Positions 18,326 to 29,285 are shown, numbered from the stretch's first letter. The stretch is 64,000 bases of DNA from Planctomycetota bacterium (GCA_016712275.1 JADJRI010000001.1:248001-312000), one strand, 5' to 3'. The notes: generated from the letters alone by a model not told the origin. Program-made: numbers and translations.

Positions 18326-21013
18326 TTATTCATAACGCAGCGCCTCCACTGGCCACGTTTTACCCGCGCGCATGGCCGGAAACGCCGCGCCCACAATGGA
18401 AGCAACCATCGACAGAACGCTGATGCCGATGACCTCGTTCCATTTCCAGACGCTGGGAATCTTGTCGAATGAGTAGGTTTCCGGACTCCAGACGCGCCAC
18501 GCGGGATTGATCCGCGCGAGCCAGTCCTGAATCTCATTGATGTGCTCGACAAAGGTCGTGCCGAGCAGCGAGCCGATGATAGCACCGACCAGGCCGATGG
18601 CGGCGCCATAAACGAGGAACACCGCAATGACGCCCTCGGTGCTGGCGCCGACGCTCTTGATGATGCCGATATCGCGCGTTTTCTCCTGCACGATCATGTA
18701 GAAAATGCACAAGATGAGCAGCACGGCGACGATGCTGATGACGCCGAACATGATCAACACCAGAAACTTCTCCTTTTCAATTGCCGCGATAAAGCTGGCC
18801 TGCATGTCCTCCCATGTTTCAATGCCGGTGTTGTCGACCATTTGCCGCTCGATCGGGTCCATCGGCGTGTTGGCCGCGACCGCCACCCAGCATCGCTCCA
18901 CCTGCTTTTTCTTTTCGAGAAGGACGTCCCGCGGCCAGGCGAATTTCGGCTTCAGCTTGATCTGAATCTGATTGCAGCGGGGGCTGGTGGTGCCGCCCTC
19001 TTCGCGCTCCTGCGCATTCATATTGAGCAGTTTTTGCAGCCGGTCGAAATCGACATAGACATTCATCGAATCGATCTCGTGGATACCGGTCTTCGAATCA
19101 TCCACATATCGATAGGCCGGTTGCGGCGGCGCTTGTTGAACGATGTTGCCCGCGCGCGTCATTGGAATAACCGTCAGAAGGCACAACTCGCCGCGCGGGT
19201 AATCGAATGTGCGACCGTACTCACCCGACGGCATTCGCCGGAACAGCACATCGCGACCGATGATGATGCCCGGATATTTCGCACCCTCATAATCCGGCGT
19301 CACCTGTTCATTCGAAGCGGGCGCGAACACGCCGGGCCCCATGAATCGCCCGCCGTCGCGCGGATACAGTCGCTCCTCTTCTTCTCGCTTGGCGGCTGAA
19401 AGCGAAGGAAGCCATTTTTCCCGATACCAATTGTCCATGTCTCCGGGCAGCGCCGCACGACGCGCGGCGTTGAAACCGAAGACCGGCTGCCCCTGTTCGA
19501 TGTCCAGGCGGGTGTCGCCATAGCGGTTGTTGTAAAAGAGTTCCTTGCCGAACTCATTGACCCTCACGTACTCATCCAGCCGGATGCCCCAGATGCGCAC
19601 GGCCTTGGTGAATTTTGTCGCCGGGAATTGCAGGATGCCATAGGAATAGATCAAGGGCGTCGCCTGTTCGACGATCGGCTCCCCGGTCTTTTCATCCTTC
19701 AATTCACCCAGCGCGGCGATGAATTCCGTGTAGATCGGAAAACCCTGCAGGCTGCCATCCAGCACCAGATCGCCAAGCAGTCCATCCGCCCGGCTGCGAA
19801 TGCTGTCAACGAACCCGCCCATGACGCTGATCACGATCACCATCATGGCCACGCAAAGGGTGACCGCGCCGACTGAGAAGAATGCAATGCGTTTGCGCTG
19901 GAGCAAAGCGCGCGAAGCCAGAAAGGCGACGTAATAGCGCGGCCATCCGAGAAACGGGCTCACGCGCCAAGCAGTCCACCAGATGAACGAAACCAGGCCG
20001 ATCAAGACAAGCCAGAGACCGGCGTTGAACATGTACCAAGCAGGTTGGGCATACTCGATAAATTCCATTCCCATCCAGGCGGCGGGACTGAAAAGATATT
20101 CAATCCTCGAAAGCGATTCGATATTGGGCCAGAGTGAATCGCACGCCGTTCGCGGCACCCACGTTGCCAACAGGTAAATGGCCAATACCACACCGCACGT
20201 TCGCACGAGAAACCATGCGATCCATACGAGTTTGAATCGCAACACCGCCAACGTGCCCGGCCATCGAATCAGGAGCATCCAGACAAAAAGAAGTGGGCCG
20301 AGCAACAGTTTGCTATGATCCAGACCGTCCGGCGCCACCTCCTTCGGCATGAAATACCAAGGTAGTCCGCCGATTTTCAACTTTGTGATCAACGAGCGAA
20401 GACGCTTGTCGATGCCGTTAAAGGGGAAGCCATCATTCTTCAGTGATTCCGCAATGAGATCATAATAGGGTGACAGCGCCTCGCCGCCTTGATCGAGTTC
20501 CGCAATGATGCGCAGACGCCGTTCCTGCATCTCCGGCGGCAATTCATCCATGTAAAGACCGCGCCGAATTGCATCGACATATTTATTTCGTGTTTCGAGA
20601 TCGATGCCGCGGCCGATCCAGTTCATGCCCATTGCGGCGTTGAAACACATCATGGTCGTCCAGGTTGCAGCGACAATCCAGAACAGGCCGTACGCAAACG
20701 ACCAGCCGCGCGAGGTGACGCCGGTCTGCCAATTCCCCAGCGCACAGAGCGCCCGGCCGACTCCACGAAACAATGCGATCAAGAAATGGCCGGCCGCCGC
20801 AATCGGCGCGACCGCCAGCACGGGTAGTGCAAACATGATCATCTGGCCGCGCGTGAGGCTGATCGGCCGTCGGGCGAGCGGCGAAATGGTGGCTTCAAAG
20901 ACGATGTAATAGGCCGCGCCGAGGAGGTTGCTCGCGGCGAGAAACAGCAGATACCCCGGTACCGTGATGGGTGCGAAGATCGTGAACAAGAGCATCCGTG
21001 TTCGAGAATTCAC
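18326..21013 (-). CDS. LolC/E-like FtsX-family ABC permease with long N-terminal extension
   Basis: An intact 895-residue membrane protein, about twice the usual LolC length. The last half has the FtsX/MacB plan: a membrane helix (IAFFSVGAVTLCVAMMVIVISVMGGF), a large periplasmic domain, and three C-terminal helices with the typical QEKTRDIGIIKSVGAS loop and AAFPAMRAGKTWPVEALRYE end. The first half adds about six more hydrophobic segments and soluble loops not found in LolC. Pairing with the LolD-like ATPase directly downstream suggests lipoprotein sorting to the outer membrane. The large extension could be a planctomycete-specific addition; I recognise no domain in it. The start has no strong ribosome site. 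Confidence 0.83.
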   Translation of the reverse strand: MNSRTRMLLFTIFAPITVPGYLLFLAASNLLGAAYYIVFEATISPLARRPISLTRGQMIMFALPVLAVAPIAAAGHFLIALFRGVGRALCALGNWQTGVTSRGWSFAYGLFWIVAATWTTMMCFNAAMGMNWIGRGIDLETRNKYVDAIRRGLYMDELPPEMQERRLRIIAELDQGGEALSPYYDLIAESLKNDGFPFNGIDKRLRSLITKLKIGGLPWYFMPKEVAPDGLDHSKLLLGPLLFVWMLLIRWPGTLAVLRFKLVWIAWFLVRTCGVVLAIYLLATWVPRTACDSLWPNIESLSRIEYLFSPAAWMGMEFIEYAQPAWYMFNAGLWLVLIGLVSFIWWTAWRVSPFLGWPRYYVAFLASRALLQRKRIAFFSVGAVTLCVAMMVIVISVMGGFVDSIRSRADGLLGDLVLDGSLQGFPIYTEFIAALGELKDEKTGEPIVEQATPLIYSYGILQFPATKFTKAVRIWGIRLDEYVRVNEFGKELFYNNRYGDTRLDIEQGQPVFGFNAARRAALPGDMDNWYREKWLPSLSAAKREEEERLYPRDGGRFMGPGVFAPASNEQVTPDYEGAKYPGIIIGRDVLFRRMPSGEYGRTFDYPRGELCLLTVIPMTRAGNIVQQAPPQPAYRYVDDSKTGIHEIDSMNVYVDFDRLQKLLNMNAQEREEGGTTSPRCNQIQIKLKPKFAWPRDVLLEKKKQVERCWVAVAANTPMDPIERQMVDNTGIETWEDMQASFIAAIEKEKFLVLIMFGVISIVAVLLILCIFYMIVQEKTRDIGIIKSVGASTEGVIAVFLVYGAAIGLVGAIIGSLLGTTFVEHINEIQDWLARINPAWRVWSPETYSFDKIPSVWKWNEVIGISVLSMVASIVGAAFPAMRAGKTWPVEALRYE

Positions 21014-21230
21014 GTTCGAATCCGTCTCCCAGAGCCGTCTTGGGCTGATCGCATCTGTACCGAACTTGCGATGTTACGAAAGTTACGACAGAGTGCCAAC
21101 AGCAGTTCTCATCTCAAATAGAATCCTCACCGATGTGTCTTTGGGCGATAATCACGATTGCGAGAGATTCTCAGAAATCTCGGTTTACTCCCCAGTCGGG
21201 CGTGCGATAAAATGACATGAGGAGCGAATC

Positions 21231-21449
21231 ATGACTTACCGAGGACATGTCAAGAACGGCCAAATCACGCTTGATGAACCCACCAGCTTGCCGGAGGGGG
21301 CCGAAGTCAATATTGAAATTGTGGAAGGGAACGGCGAGCAACCCAGTATTTGGGACAAGCTCAAGAGCATTGCTGGTTCGGTGGAAGGGCCCGAGGATTG
21401 GGCCGAGAACCACGATCATTACATTCATGGAACGCCAAAGCGATCATGA
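21231..21449 (+). CDS. Antitoxin, AbrB/DUF104-like (VapB-type)
   Basis: A 72-residue protein starting MTYRGHVKNGQITLDEP, with LPEGAEVNIEIVEG: the swapped-hairpin beta pattern of AF2212/DUF104-type antitoxins, which bind DNA at the N-terminus and a PIN toxin at the C-terminus. A good ribosome site (GAGGAG) precedes it. The stop overlaps the toxin ATG in an ATGA junction, so the pair is translationally coupled. Autoregulation of the promoter by the complex is expected for the class. Confidence 0.8.
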   Translation: MTYRGHVKNGQITLDEPTSLPEGAEVNIEIVEGNGEQPSIWDKLKSIAGSVEGPEDWAENHDHYIHGTPKRS

Positions 21450-21847
21450 GACTATTTGCGGACACCTTTTATTTTATTGCCCTTCTAAATCGCAAGGATC
21501 GTGCACATGCGGCGGCGAGCAAAGTCAGCCGAAGTACCTCAAAACTCGTGACAACTGAATGGGTGTTGATCGAATTGGCCGACGCAATGTCGTCGATTCA
21601 AAAGCGCGGCAGCTATTGTTCACTTTATCGATTGCTCCGATCCGATCCAGCAATAACAATTATCCGGGTAACCTCCGAATTCCTCGATCGTGGATTCGAT
21701 TTGTTCGAGGACAGGCCGGACAAAGAGTGGTCACTTACTGACTGCACTTCATTTGTCATCATGCAAGACTTGGCCATTTCGGATGCACTAACCGGCGACC
21801 ACCATTTCGAACAAGCGGGATTCCAGGCGTTGCTCAAACGGCCGTAA
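21446..21847 (+). CDS. PIN-domain toxin (VapC-like ribonuclease)
   Basis: A 133-residue PIN-domain protein. The acidic metal-binding residues are visible: first Asp in LFADTFYFIALL, Glu in EWVLIELADAM, Asp in SLTDCTSFVIMQ and the late Asp in ALTGDHHFEQAGF. PIN toxins cleave RNA, often tRNA, and are held in check by the antitoxin encoded just upstream with a four-base overlap. The subtype resembles PIN proteins paired with DUF104 antitoxins. The module is intact. It converges on lysS, whose stop lies eight bases away. Confidence 0.83.
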   Translation: MRLFADTFYFIALLNRKDRAHAAASKVSRSTSKLVTTEWVLIELADAMSSIQKRGSYCSLYRLLRSDPAITIIRVTSEFLDRGFDLFEDRPDKEWSLTDCTSFVIMQDLAISDALTGDHHFEQAGFQALLKRP

Positions 21848-21855
21848 GTTCGGCG

Positions 21856-23338
21856 TCACGTTTCGGCACGTGCGCTCGCCGCTCCATCGCCTGCCTGGGG
21901 TCTCTGCAACGGAAACAAAATCACGTCGCGAATGCTCGCCGAGTTCGTCAGCAGCATCACCATGCGATCGATGCCGACGCCCAGCCCCCCCGCCGGCGGC
22001 ATACCGTGCTCGAGCGCGTTGATGAAGTCATCATCCATCACTCGCATGGTCTCGTCGCCCTCACCGGAGAGCTGCGCACACAGCGTTTCCCGTTGAACTG
22101 CTGGATCGGTCAATTCTGTATATGCATTTCCAATTTCCATCTTCGCCGCATAGGCCTCGAATCGCAGAGCGATCGAGGGATCGTCCTTCTTGCGCCTTGT
22201 GAGGGGGCAGATGGCCGAGGGATACTCCACCACAAACATCGGACCGACCAGATGCTCCTCGACGGTTGCTTCGAACAGTTTGTTCGCGATGACGGCGTCG
22301 TCCATCTTCGCGCTTTCGATGCCTAATGTGGCGGCTTTCTTACGTACGGCCGTCGCATCCGAAAGTTCGACACCGGCATATTCGCGCAACAATTCAGTGT
22401 ACGTACGCCGCGGCCAGGGCGGCGTGAAGTCCAGTTCCAATTCCTTAAATTGACGTTTCAGTCCGCCGCCCAGCTCTTCAATCGAGCGTGCGAACATGCC
22501 TTCGACAATGTCCATCATGTCGGACAAATCGCCATAGGCCTGATAGCACTCCATCATCGTGAATTCGGGATTGTGTTGCGTGCTGATTCCCTCGTTGCGA
22601 AAGTTGCGGTTGATCTCAAACACGCGCTCCATCCCGCCGACAAGCAGCCGCTTCAAATACAGCTCCGGCGAAATGCGCAGGAATAAATCAAGGTCCAGCG
22701 TGTTGTGATGGGTCGTGAAGGGCCGGGCGGCCGCGCCGCCATAGATGGCCTGCAGCATCGGCGTTTCGACTTCGAGAAACCTGCGCTCGTGCATGAAGTC
22801 GCGGACACTTTGAATGATCAGGCTTCGCTGCTTGAATGTCTGCATCACCTCCGGATTTGCAAACAGATCGACATAACGCTGACGGTATCGCAGATCGACA
22901 TCGGTCAGGCCATGCCACTTTTCCGGCGGCGGGCGCAGGGCCTTGCAGAGCATGGTCACGCTTCGCGCCCACACCGTGATCTCACCCGTCTTTGTCCTGC
23001 CCAGATATCCGTCGATGCCGATGAAATCGCCGAGATCGATCAGCTTCAGAGAATCGAACGCCGAATCCCCCAGAAATGCCGATCTGAATGTCACATGTCG
23101 AATCACGCAGGGTTATGAATGCAAGTTTGCCCATCACCCGGCGAAGCACGATTCGCCCCGCCACGCGTGCGGTTGCGTTTTCATCGCTTTGGCCGCCTTC
23201 GAGACCGGCCGATTCTACACGACTTCGTATGTCCGAATTCGCGACAACGCCGTCAAATCGTGAGCCGTAGGGATCCTGCCCCGAGGCTGAAATCTGCTCC
23301 AGTTTCTTGAGACGGTCCTGGTAATACTGATCTATCAT
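21856..23338 (-). CDS. lysS: Lysyl-tRNA synthetase (class II), frame broken
   Basis: The class II enzyme that charges tRNA-Lys, about 493 residues. The N-terminal OB-fold part (DPYGSRFDG, ARVAGRIVLRRVMGKLAFITLRD) is in one frame and the catalytic domain in another. Motif 2 (FEINRNFRNEGISTQHNPEFTMMECYQAY) and motif 3 (GLGVGIDRMVMLLTNSASIRDVILFP) are intact. The break is in C5 at 23067-23071: removing one base gives IGISGDSAFDSLKLIDLGDFIG, a normal join. Because this gene is expected to be essential, the break is more likely a sequence error than a null allele. The start MIDQYYQDRLKKLEQI is normal for the family. Confidence 0.93.
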
Positions 23339-23471
23339 GGCTTTGTTTGTCGTAACTCCAGCATTTGCAGTGAAAATCAGCGTGTTTGTCGCCTTTAAGG
23401 CCCGAGAATGCTAGTCGCGAATCCGCCCAGTCACAACCGTGACCTGTTGCCATTTTCCCATCCAATTGGGG

Positions 23472-23506
23472 TTGACTCCCGACCCAAAAATCTGCGTTAA
23501 TGACAA
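23472..23506 (+). promoter_or_regulatory. Possible promoter for the ECF sigma gene
   Basis: TTGACT at 23472 resembles a -35 box with TTAATG about 19 bases on. The match is weak. It lies about 80 bases before the sigma factor start, in the divergent lysS/sigma gap of about 250 bases. ECF operons are often self-regulated from a different motif, so this is only a candidate. Confidence 0.2.
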
Positions 23507-23585
23507 GGAATAAATAGGCTTAGGGGCGCGTTTCGTTAGTAGTGGGGAGACGACAGTTCCGCACCCCCGCCGACCAGGGTTGCCG

Positions 23586-24164
23586 ATGTCGAAGAAGAAG
23601 ATCACGCGAGAATACGAGCGGGTGGTATTATGCCATCTCGACCTTGTTTATCGCATGGCCTTTAAGCTCTCCGGCAGCCCGCATGAGGCGGAAGATTTGG
23701 TGCAGGAGACCTTTCTCCGTGCCCATCGGGCGTTTGATCGGTTTGAACTGCGCGAGTACGGCGCAAGACCCTGGCTGCTGCGGATACTGCATAACGTGTT
23801 CTATACACGATGCGGTTCGGCAGCCAAAACGCCGACCTTGACCGACGACCTGAGCCTTGACGATATCGCGGCGGAACTGGAGCACGCACCGCTGCACTCT
23901 TTGCAGACCGGCGAGGTGGATTGGGATCAATTTGACGAAGAATTAAAGGCGGCCGTGATGACATTGCCGCCTGAATATCGCTCGGTGCTTCTGCTTTGGG
24001 CGCTGGGCGATCTGAGCTACAAGGAAATAGCGATGGTTCTCGGCTGTGCCCTTGGCACGGTCATGAGCCGGTTGTTCAGAGCCAGACAACAATTGGGCGA
24101 GTCGCTCGGTCATTTTGCCGCCAAACGAGGAATCCGGTCGAAACCGGAACGTGAGATCAAATGA
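23586..24164 (+). CDS. ECF-type RNA polymerase sigma factor
   Basis: A 192-residue sigma-70 family protein with region 2 (YRMAFKLSGSPHEAEDLVQETFLRAHRAFDRF) and region 4 (LPPEYRSVLLLWALGDLSYKEIAMVLGCALGTVMSRLFRARQQL), lacking regions 1 and 3 as in ECF sigmas. An in-frame TTG lies two codons upstream of the chosen ATG. The gene overlaps its anti-sigma factor by four bases, which indicates coupled translation and a regulator pair. The regulated genes cannot be told from here. The divergent neighbour is lysS. Confidence 0.9.
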   Translation: MSKKKITREYERVVLCHLDLVYRMAFKLSGSPHEAEDLVQETFLRAHRAFDRFELREYGARPWLLRILHNVFYTRCGSAAKTPTLTDDLSLDDIAAELEHAPLHSLQTGEVDWDQFDEELKAAVMTLPPEYRSVLLLWALGDLSYKEIAMVLGCALGTVMSRLFRARQQLGESLGHFAAKRGIRSKPEREIK

Positions 24165-25105
24165 ACTGCAACAACACTCGAAAATTCCTTCTGGCGTTTG
24201 CCGACGGCCAATTGAGCGTTCAGGCCAATTGTGAGGTGCTCGATCACCTTAAGATGTGTCCGGCGTGCAGCGCCATTGTCGACGATCATCAATCCCTGCG
24301 TCGCTCCATCGCAAGAAGCACGGGAAAGATCGCCGTTCCGGCTGAACTTGCAGCAAAAATTCACCATCACGTCGAAACGGACGGCGCCGGTAAATTCAAG
24401 TCGTCGAGAAAATTGTCGCGCCCGTTCCGACTGACCCGCACACTTGTCGCCGCCGCATGTGTCATCGCTGTGGCCCTTGGCTCCTGGCAGTTTCTGCCGA
24501 CCGGCGCCACTTCAACCGGTTCGATGTTCGAAAGCGGCAGCATGCCGGGCCTGACCAAGGCGGATGAAATCACGCAGCAAGTTATCATTCAACACAACAA
24601 ATGCCTCATTAAATGCGAACATCAGGCCCACCAGCTCGATTCGTTGCCGCGCGAACGCATTGCCGCCGCTGATGCCATCGACGCGAAGTTTTCCGGCGTC
24701 CTGGCGACCGCCGCGCCCGACCTCTCCGGTTATGGCTATGAATTTGAATCCGCGAATGTGTGCGCTCCCACGGCGGATGCCGGCGGCCCGGCGGCCCACC
24801 TCATGTATGTGAACTATTCCAACAGCTCGTATCTCTCTCTCTTTACCACGCCGCATTGGGAGGGCGTCAATGTTTTCGCTGACGGCCGCTCTCCCGATCG
24901 CAACACACCTTTTTCGCATGCCACGCGCGATTGCGAAAGCAATTCCATGGTTGCATGGCACGAAGGCGACATGACGCACATACTGGTCGGCAAGTTCGAC
25001 GAAGAAACGATGGCTGCGATGATTCGCGATCTTAGGCTCAGCCGCGGAAATGCCTTTCACACCGACATGCTCGCCGCAGTGATCCATGAAATTGCGGGGC
25101 ATTAA
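24161..25105 (+). CDS. Membrane-bound zinc-finger anti-sigma factor
   Basis: A 314-residue protein. The N-terminal ZAS domain has the H-x3-C-x2-C pattern in DHLKMCPAC that holds ECF sigma factors inactive. A membrane helix follows near residues 92-107 (TLVAAACVIAVALGSWQFL), then a periplasmic domain of about 200 residues with several Cys (CLIKCEHQ, CAPTAD, RDCES). The periplasmic part ends with a fold that includes VAWHEGDMTHILVGKFDEETM, possibly a sensor of a redox or metal signal; this is inference. Overlap with the sigma gene is ATGA. The frame is intact. Confidence 0.85.
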   Translation: MNCNNTRKFLLAFADGQLSVQANCEVLDHLKMCPACSAIVDDHQSLRRSIARSTGKIAVPAELAAKIHHHVETDGAGKFKSSRKLSRPFRLTRTLVAAACVIAVALGSWQFLPTGATSTGSMFESGSMPGLTKADEITQQVIIQHNKCLIKCEHQAHQLDSLPRERIAAADAIDAKFSGVLATAAPDLSGYGYEFESANVCAPTADAGGPAAHLMYVNYSNSSYLSLFTTPHWEGVNVFADGRSPDRNTPFSHATRDCESNSMVAWHEGDMTHILVGKFDEETMAAMIRDLRLSRGNAFHTDMLAAVIHEIAGH

Positions 25106-25167
25106 GCAAATCTCCAGTTTTCATGACAGGATTGAGCACAGAAGCTCCTTGCGACCTCAAGCAGGCA

Positions 25168-28100
25168 TTATTCACGCCGCAGCGCACTCAACAGCTTCTC
25201 CTTCACGTCCGACCGCACCGCCAAACCAGCCGAAACCATCCCCACCGCAATCAGCATGGCGAAAAGCCGCGCGATGCCCGCACCGTCGAAATCCCCTGCG
25301 AAAGCACATGCGGCAGAACAGCCGTCAGCGCGGAGATTCCCCCCACCAACAGACCGGCACCGAGTAAGGCGCCGTTTTCGGCCAGCACCGTGAGGGCGAT
25401 TCGCGATTTGGAAAATCCGACCGCCTGAAGCAGTGCGATTTCGCCGCGCCGTTCCAAGACATTTCGCAGCATTACCGCAGCCAACCCCAGCGAGCCCAGC
25501 AAAAGCCCGATTCCGCCCAGCATTCCGAATGCAGACATATAGGTGTTTTCAACCGCCCGAAATTGATTCAAACGATCCAATGTCGAGGTGGCGTCCGCGC
25601 CGTATCGCGCAAGATCGTGCTCCAATGCCGCAATCACCTGACCGACCTCAGGCGCGCCGGAATCCACCATGACAAAGCCATAACCAGAAACACCCGGAAA
25701 GAGCCGCTTGAACGAGGGTTCCGAAACCACCAATTCACCCTGAATCACGCTGCCCGAGAGCATCCCGACGATGCGCAGCCTCCGGGTGACGCCGAGATCA
25801 TCGACCATCTCGAAATCACTCCCGAGGCCGACTTTCAGCAACCACATGAGCGTGTTCGCGTCTCCTATCGCCGGAATGGCTCCATCGTCGAATTTCCGTT
25901 CGAGGAGCGTCCACGGGTTTTCCTTTTCCGCGTCTGTCGTCGCAATGCTATTTTGAAACGCGAAGCCGCCACGACGGATGAACGCGTCGGTTGCCCCGAG
26001 AATCCTCGGCCTTGCCACCTGGTATAGATTCAGGCAGCTCGCATCGTCGCCCGGCTTGAGTCGAAGTGCCATTACCGTAGCACTCGAAAGCAGCTCGTTG
26101 GTCTCGTTGGAAAGCCCCAGGTTCTCCCGACCGCCGGCCGTCCCCATGTCGAACGGCAGCGCCACGCTGCTTTCCACGATCGTTTGATATCCGCCCGCCC
26201 CACCGCTTTTCTCAAGCGACGACTGATCGGCGCCATGACGGCTGGCATCGACCGCGATGACCACGAAGGTTGCCGAGGCAATCAGGCCGGCTGTCATCAT
26301 GCTGCGGCCGCGATTTCGTGTGGCATTGCGAAGACCCAATCGAGCCATGGCCATCGGACCGCCGCGCGAAATGACGCCATGGGTGCGCCGTCTCATCCAT
26401 ATCGAGACGGCCGCCATTCCGCCGACGAGCAGCGCCCCTCCCGCGCCAAAGAACGCCAGGGCCTGCGGAATCGCTTCGGAAGCGACGGCCGTTCCGATCA
26501 GCCCGAGACCCAGGACCAAGGCAACCATAAATACCCAGGGAGCTTTGCGGCGGCGGGTTGATCGACCGAAGCCATTTTCGGCCGTCGCGACACCGGCCAG
26601 CAACATGCGGGGCGAGAGTTTCGCCAGTCCGCGCACGGCCAACCGAAGCGAGAATGCCGCAACAAGGAAGCTCGCCGCAAATCCGACGGTAACACTCGTC
26701 GGTGTTACATGCAGCGTTAAGAACGGCGAATTCACGGCTCCCGCCCAAAATGTACGCAGCCCCGCCAGCATGAGCCACGCATAGCCGGTCGAGCATGCCA
26801 AACCAATGGCACTACCGACGGCCGCCAGAATCGCGCCTTCCGCCAGAAAGAGCCGCCCTATTTTTTGTTTGAGAATCCAATGGCCGACAGAAGACCGATT
26901 TCGCCGGCCCGCCGTTCGAGATTCAGCCGAAAGACCAGTGCGACGAGGAGCGAAGCCGAGGCGATGATGAAGAAGCTGAAGGAGATGAAGAGCAAGCCGA
27001 AGTCGGTGCTGCCGGTCCCTGCCGCCATGGCTCGATCTCTAACCGCTTCCAAGGCAATTCCCATCGAACCGGGTTTGAGTTCATCGAGGAGCGATTCGCC
27101 AAATTGCCGCACGGCTGACTCAATTTCAGATTTGCCGGGACGAATGCGTATTGCGGTAAGCCGGCCGAACCGTGAATCCTTTCTGCCCAGAGCTTCTGTC
27201 CCGCTTGTATTGAGATGAACGCCTTTGGAGAACCCTTGTGTTCCTTCCAATATTGCTCGTCCTTCGGTCGAATACGCTTCAAATCGATTTTGAAATTCGT
27301 CGGTGGGTCCCAATCGCCCAGCGTGTCGGCATCGCTGATGCCGGGATACGGTGGCAGAAACCCCGGATCGGCCACTTCGTCCGACATCGGTAGGACGGTT
27401 CGAAGCTTGAATTCATGGGATTGGGTTTCAAGTTCGCCGGATCGGCCGGTAACATAGTAGGTCAACCGAATACGATCCCCGTTCTTGGCTCCCAAGTCGT
27501 CCGCAGCCCATGCATTCAAGAGGATCTCGTCATCTTGAAACAGATTAGCTTCCGAGACCATTTCTTGACCGAGGCTCGATGCGGCTTTATAGCTGCTAAT
27601 CGAGCCTACGGCGGCAACAATCGAATATGGAATAGTTGAAAGGACTTCACCTTGGGTTCCAAGTCGTTCGATGTTGTTGGCGAGGTACGCCAAGACTGGA
27701 TTTTTGTCGCCGATTGCCTTCGAGGCGCGATTCCATATTGCTTTTTCCACCGCCGGCTCTAGCAACATCCGGTCCGATTCAATCGAGAAATATCCGCGAT
27801 CATTGTCAGTTCGGATCGATAAATCGTAATCAGAAAGCGACAGTGCATGGGCCAATCGCGAATCAAGGCTGTTGCTTTCCGGCGTGGTAACTGTCGATTT
27901 TGCGACAACGCCTTCAACCAGAATCGCGTTGATCCGGCCTTCGCGCTCGAGCGTGCGTCGAATCCCTTCAATGGGAACAATAACATTAAATGAACCCGCC
28001 TGACTGGCATCAAGCGAAAAGCCGCCGACGCCATCGTCACCGACAATCTCGCTCACCGATAGCCGAAGCGTCGCCGCTGTTTCGTCCGGTCGGCCCAACA

Positions 28101-28617
28101 CGCTGTCTGCCGGCACCGCCGATTGCCGCGCGAGCCGAATGAGCACTTCGTCGCCGACCTCAGCGCCGATTTCCGTGGCCAATGACTCGTTGAGGACCGC
28201 GCCATCGCCATGTCGGCCGTTTGGGTCATTTGCCTGTGTGGTGGTGGTCGAACCCTTGGTAGGGGACTCTTTACCGGTTCGCCACATATCCCAAAACTGT
28301 TCATTTGCGCCGACAATCTGCACGCGGTTCGCACGCGACTTCGTCTCGGCGTGTTCGATTCCGCCCTGCAAGAGCACGATTCCGCACCCACCCACCGCTT
28401 TCGCAGTTTCAGCGCGGATGAATCGAGGCGATCGCATCGCATAATGCACTGGGCCGAGTCTTTTCAGTGCATTGTCGCGCAGGCTCCCGCGCATCGAATC
28501 GCCGACGATGAGCGCGCCGGTCAGCGTGGCGGAACCCACCACCGCGCAAAGCACCAGCGCGACGTGCATCCGCCAATGGTGTTGCAGACTGCGAATGAGA
28601 AGCATGCGAGTGGTCAT
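25168..28617 (-). CDS. Large FtsX-family ABC transporter permease, frame broken at three places
   Basis: A two-repeat FtsX/MacB-type permease of about 1,150 residues after repair. It starts MTTRMLLIRSLQHHWRMH with a first helix ALVLCAVVGSATLTGALIVGD, has a large periplasmic domain, a helix block ending ERRAGEIGLLSAIGFSNKK, a second block with RNATRNRGRSMMTAGLIASATFV, and a last FtsX block (RRGEIALLQAVGFSKSRIALTVLAENGALLGAG). Breaks: near 27150-27190; T6 at 26861-26866 (one more base gives SNKKIGRLFLAEGAIL); and C4 at 25293-25296 (one more base gives SQGDFDGAGIARLFAML and the natural end SALRRE). It overlaps the ATPase gene by four bases. Substrate unknown; lipoprotein or large-molecule export is likely for the family. 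Confidence 0.78.
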
Positions 28618-29285
28618 GTCTGCGATGCGACTTTCAGAACGCCGTCGTCGATTATGAGCAACCTATCGAACCGCCGCGCGAGTTCCTCGCTGTGCGTCAC
28701 GACGACGAGCACCGTCTTTTCCGCACGATGCAGTTCAAGGAGCAGCTCCGCGATGACATCGGCCGATTTCCGATCGAGATTGCCCGTGGGCTCGTCCGCC
28801 AGAATGACAGCCGGCCGATTCAACAGCGCCCGGGCGATGGCCGTTCGCTGCCGCTCTCCGCCCGACAGTTCCGACGGGCGATGTTCGAGCCGCGACGAGA
28901 GGCCGACGCGCTCCAGCAATTCGCGCGCCCGCGCCGTCGCATCTGCGCCGCTTTCCACCAGCGAGGGCAGCAGGACGTTTTCCAGCACGCTGCATTGCGG
29001 TAGAAGATGATGATCTTGAAAGACAAAGCCGATCGATTTGTTTCGAAACACGGCCAATTCCGGTTCGGGCAAACTGAATGGGGACTGATTGCCGACACGC
29101 AAAGTCCCGCCGCTGGGTGTCTCCAGCGTACCGAGGATATTCAGAAATGTGCTTTTCCCGCACCCCGAGGGGCCCATTACCGCCGCGGAATCGCCGGACT
29201 GAAGTGTCAGCGATGCGTCACGCAGCACTGATAATGTGCCGCCCGCCGTGGGATACGACTTGGAGATGCTCTTGGCTTCCAACAT
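28614..29285 (-). CDS. LolD/MacB-type ABC transporter ATP-binding protein
   Basis: A 223-residue ABC ATPase of the lipoprotein-exporter class. Walker A GPSGCGKST, Q-loop FVFQDHHLLPQCSVLENVLLP, signature LSGGERQRTAIARAL, Walker B VILADEPTGNLD and the switch His in VVVTHSEEL are complete. Its stop overlaps the permease start in ATGA, so they form one transporter. It is of typical length, unlike the paralogue at 17462. Gap 29286-29456 upstream holds only a CCCTACTCC/GGAGTGGGG hairpin at about 29404-29424, without a T-run. Confidence 0.9.
   Translation of the reverse strand: MLEAKSISKSYPTAGGTLSVLRDASLTLQSGDSAAVMGPSGCGKSTFLNILGTLETPSGGTLRVGNQSPFSLPEPELAVFRNKSIGFVFQDHHLLPQCSVLENVLLPSLVESGADATARARELLERVGLSSRLEHRPSELSGGERQRTAIARALLNRPAVILADEPTGNLDRKSADVIAELLLELHRAEKTVLVVVTHSEELARRFDRLLIIDDGVLKVASQT

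Noticed and set aside
21001..21030. TTCGAAT sequence like a tRNA T-loop
   Set aside because: Flanking bases cannot form a T stem and no acceptor or anticodon arm is present.
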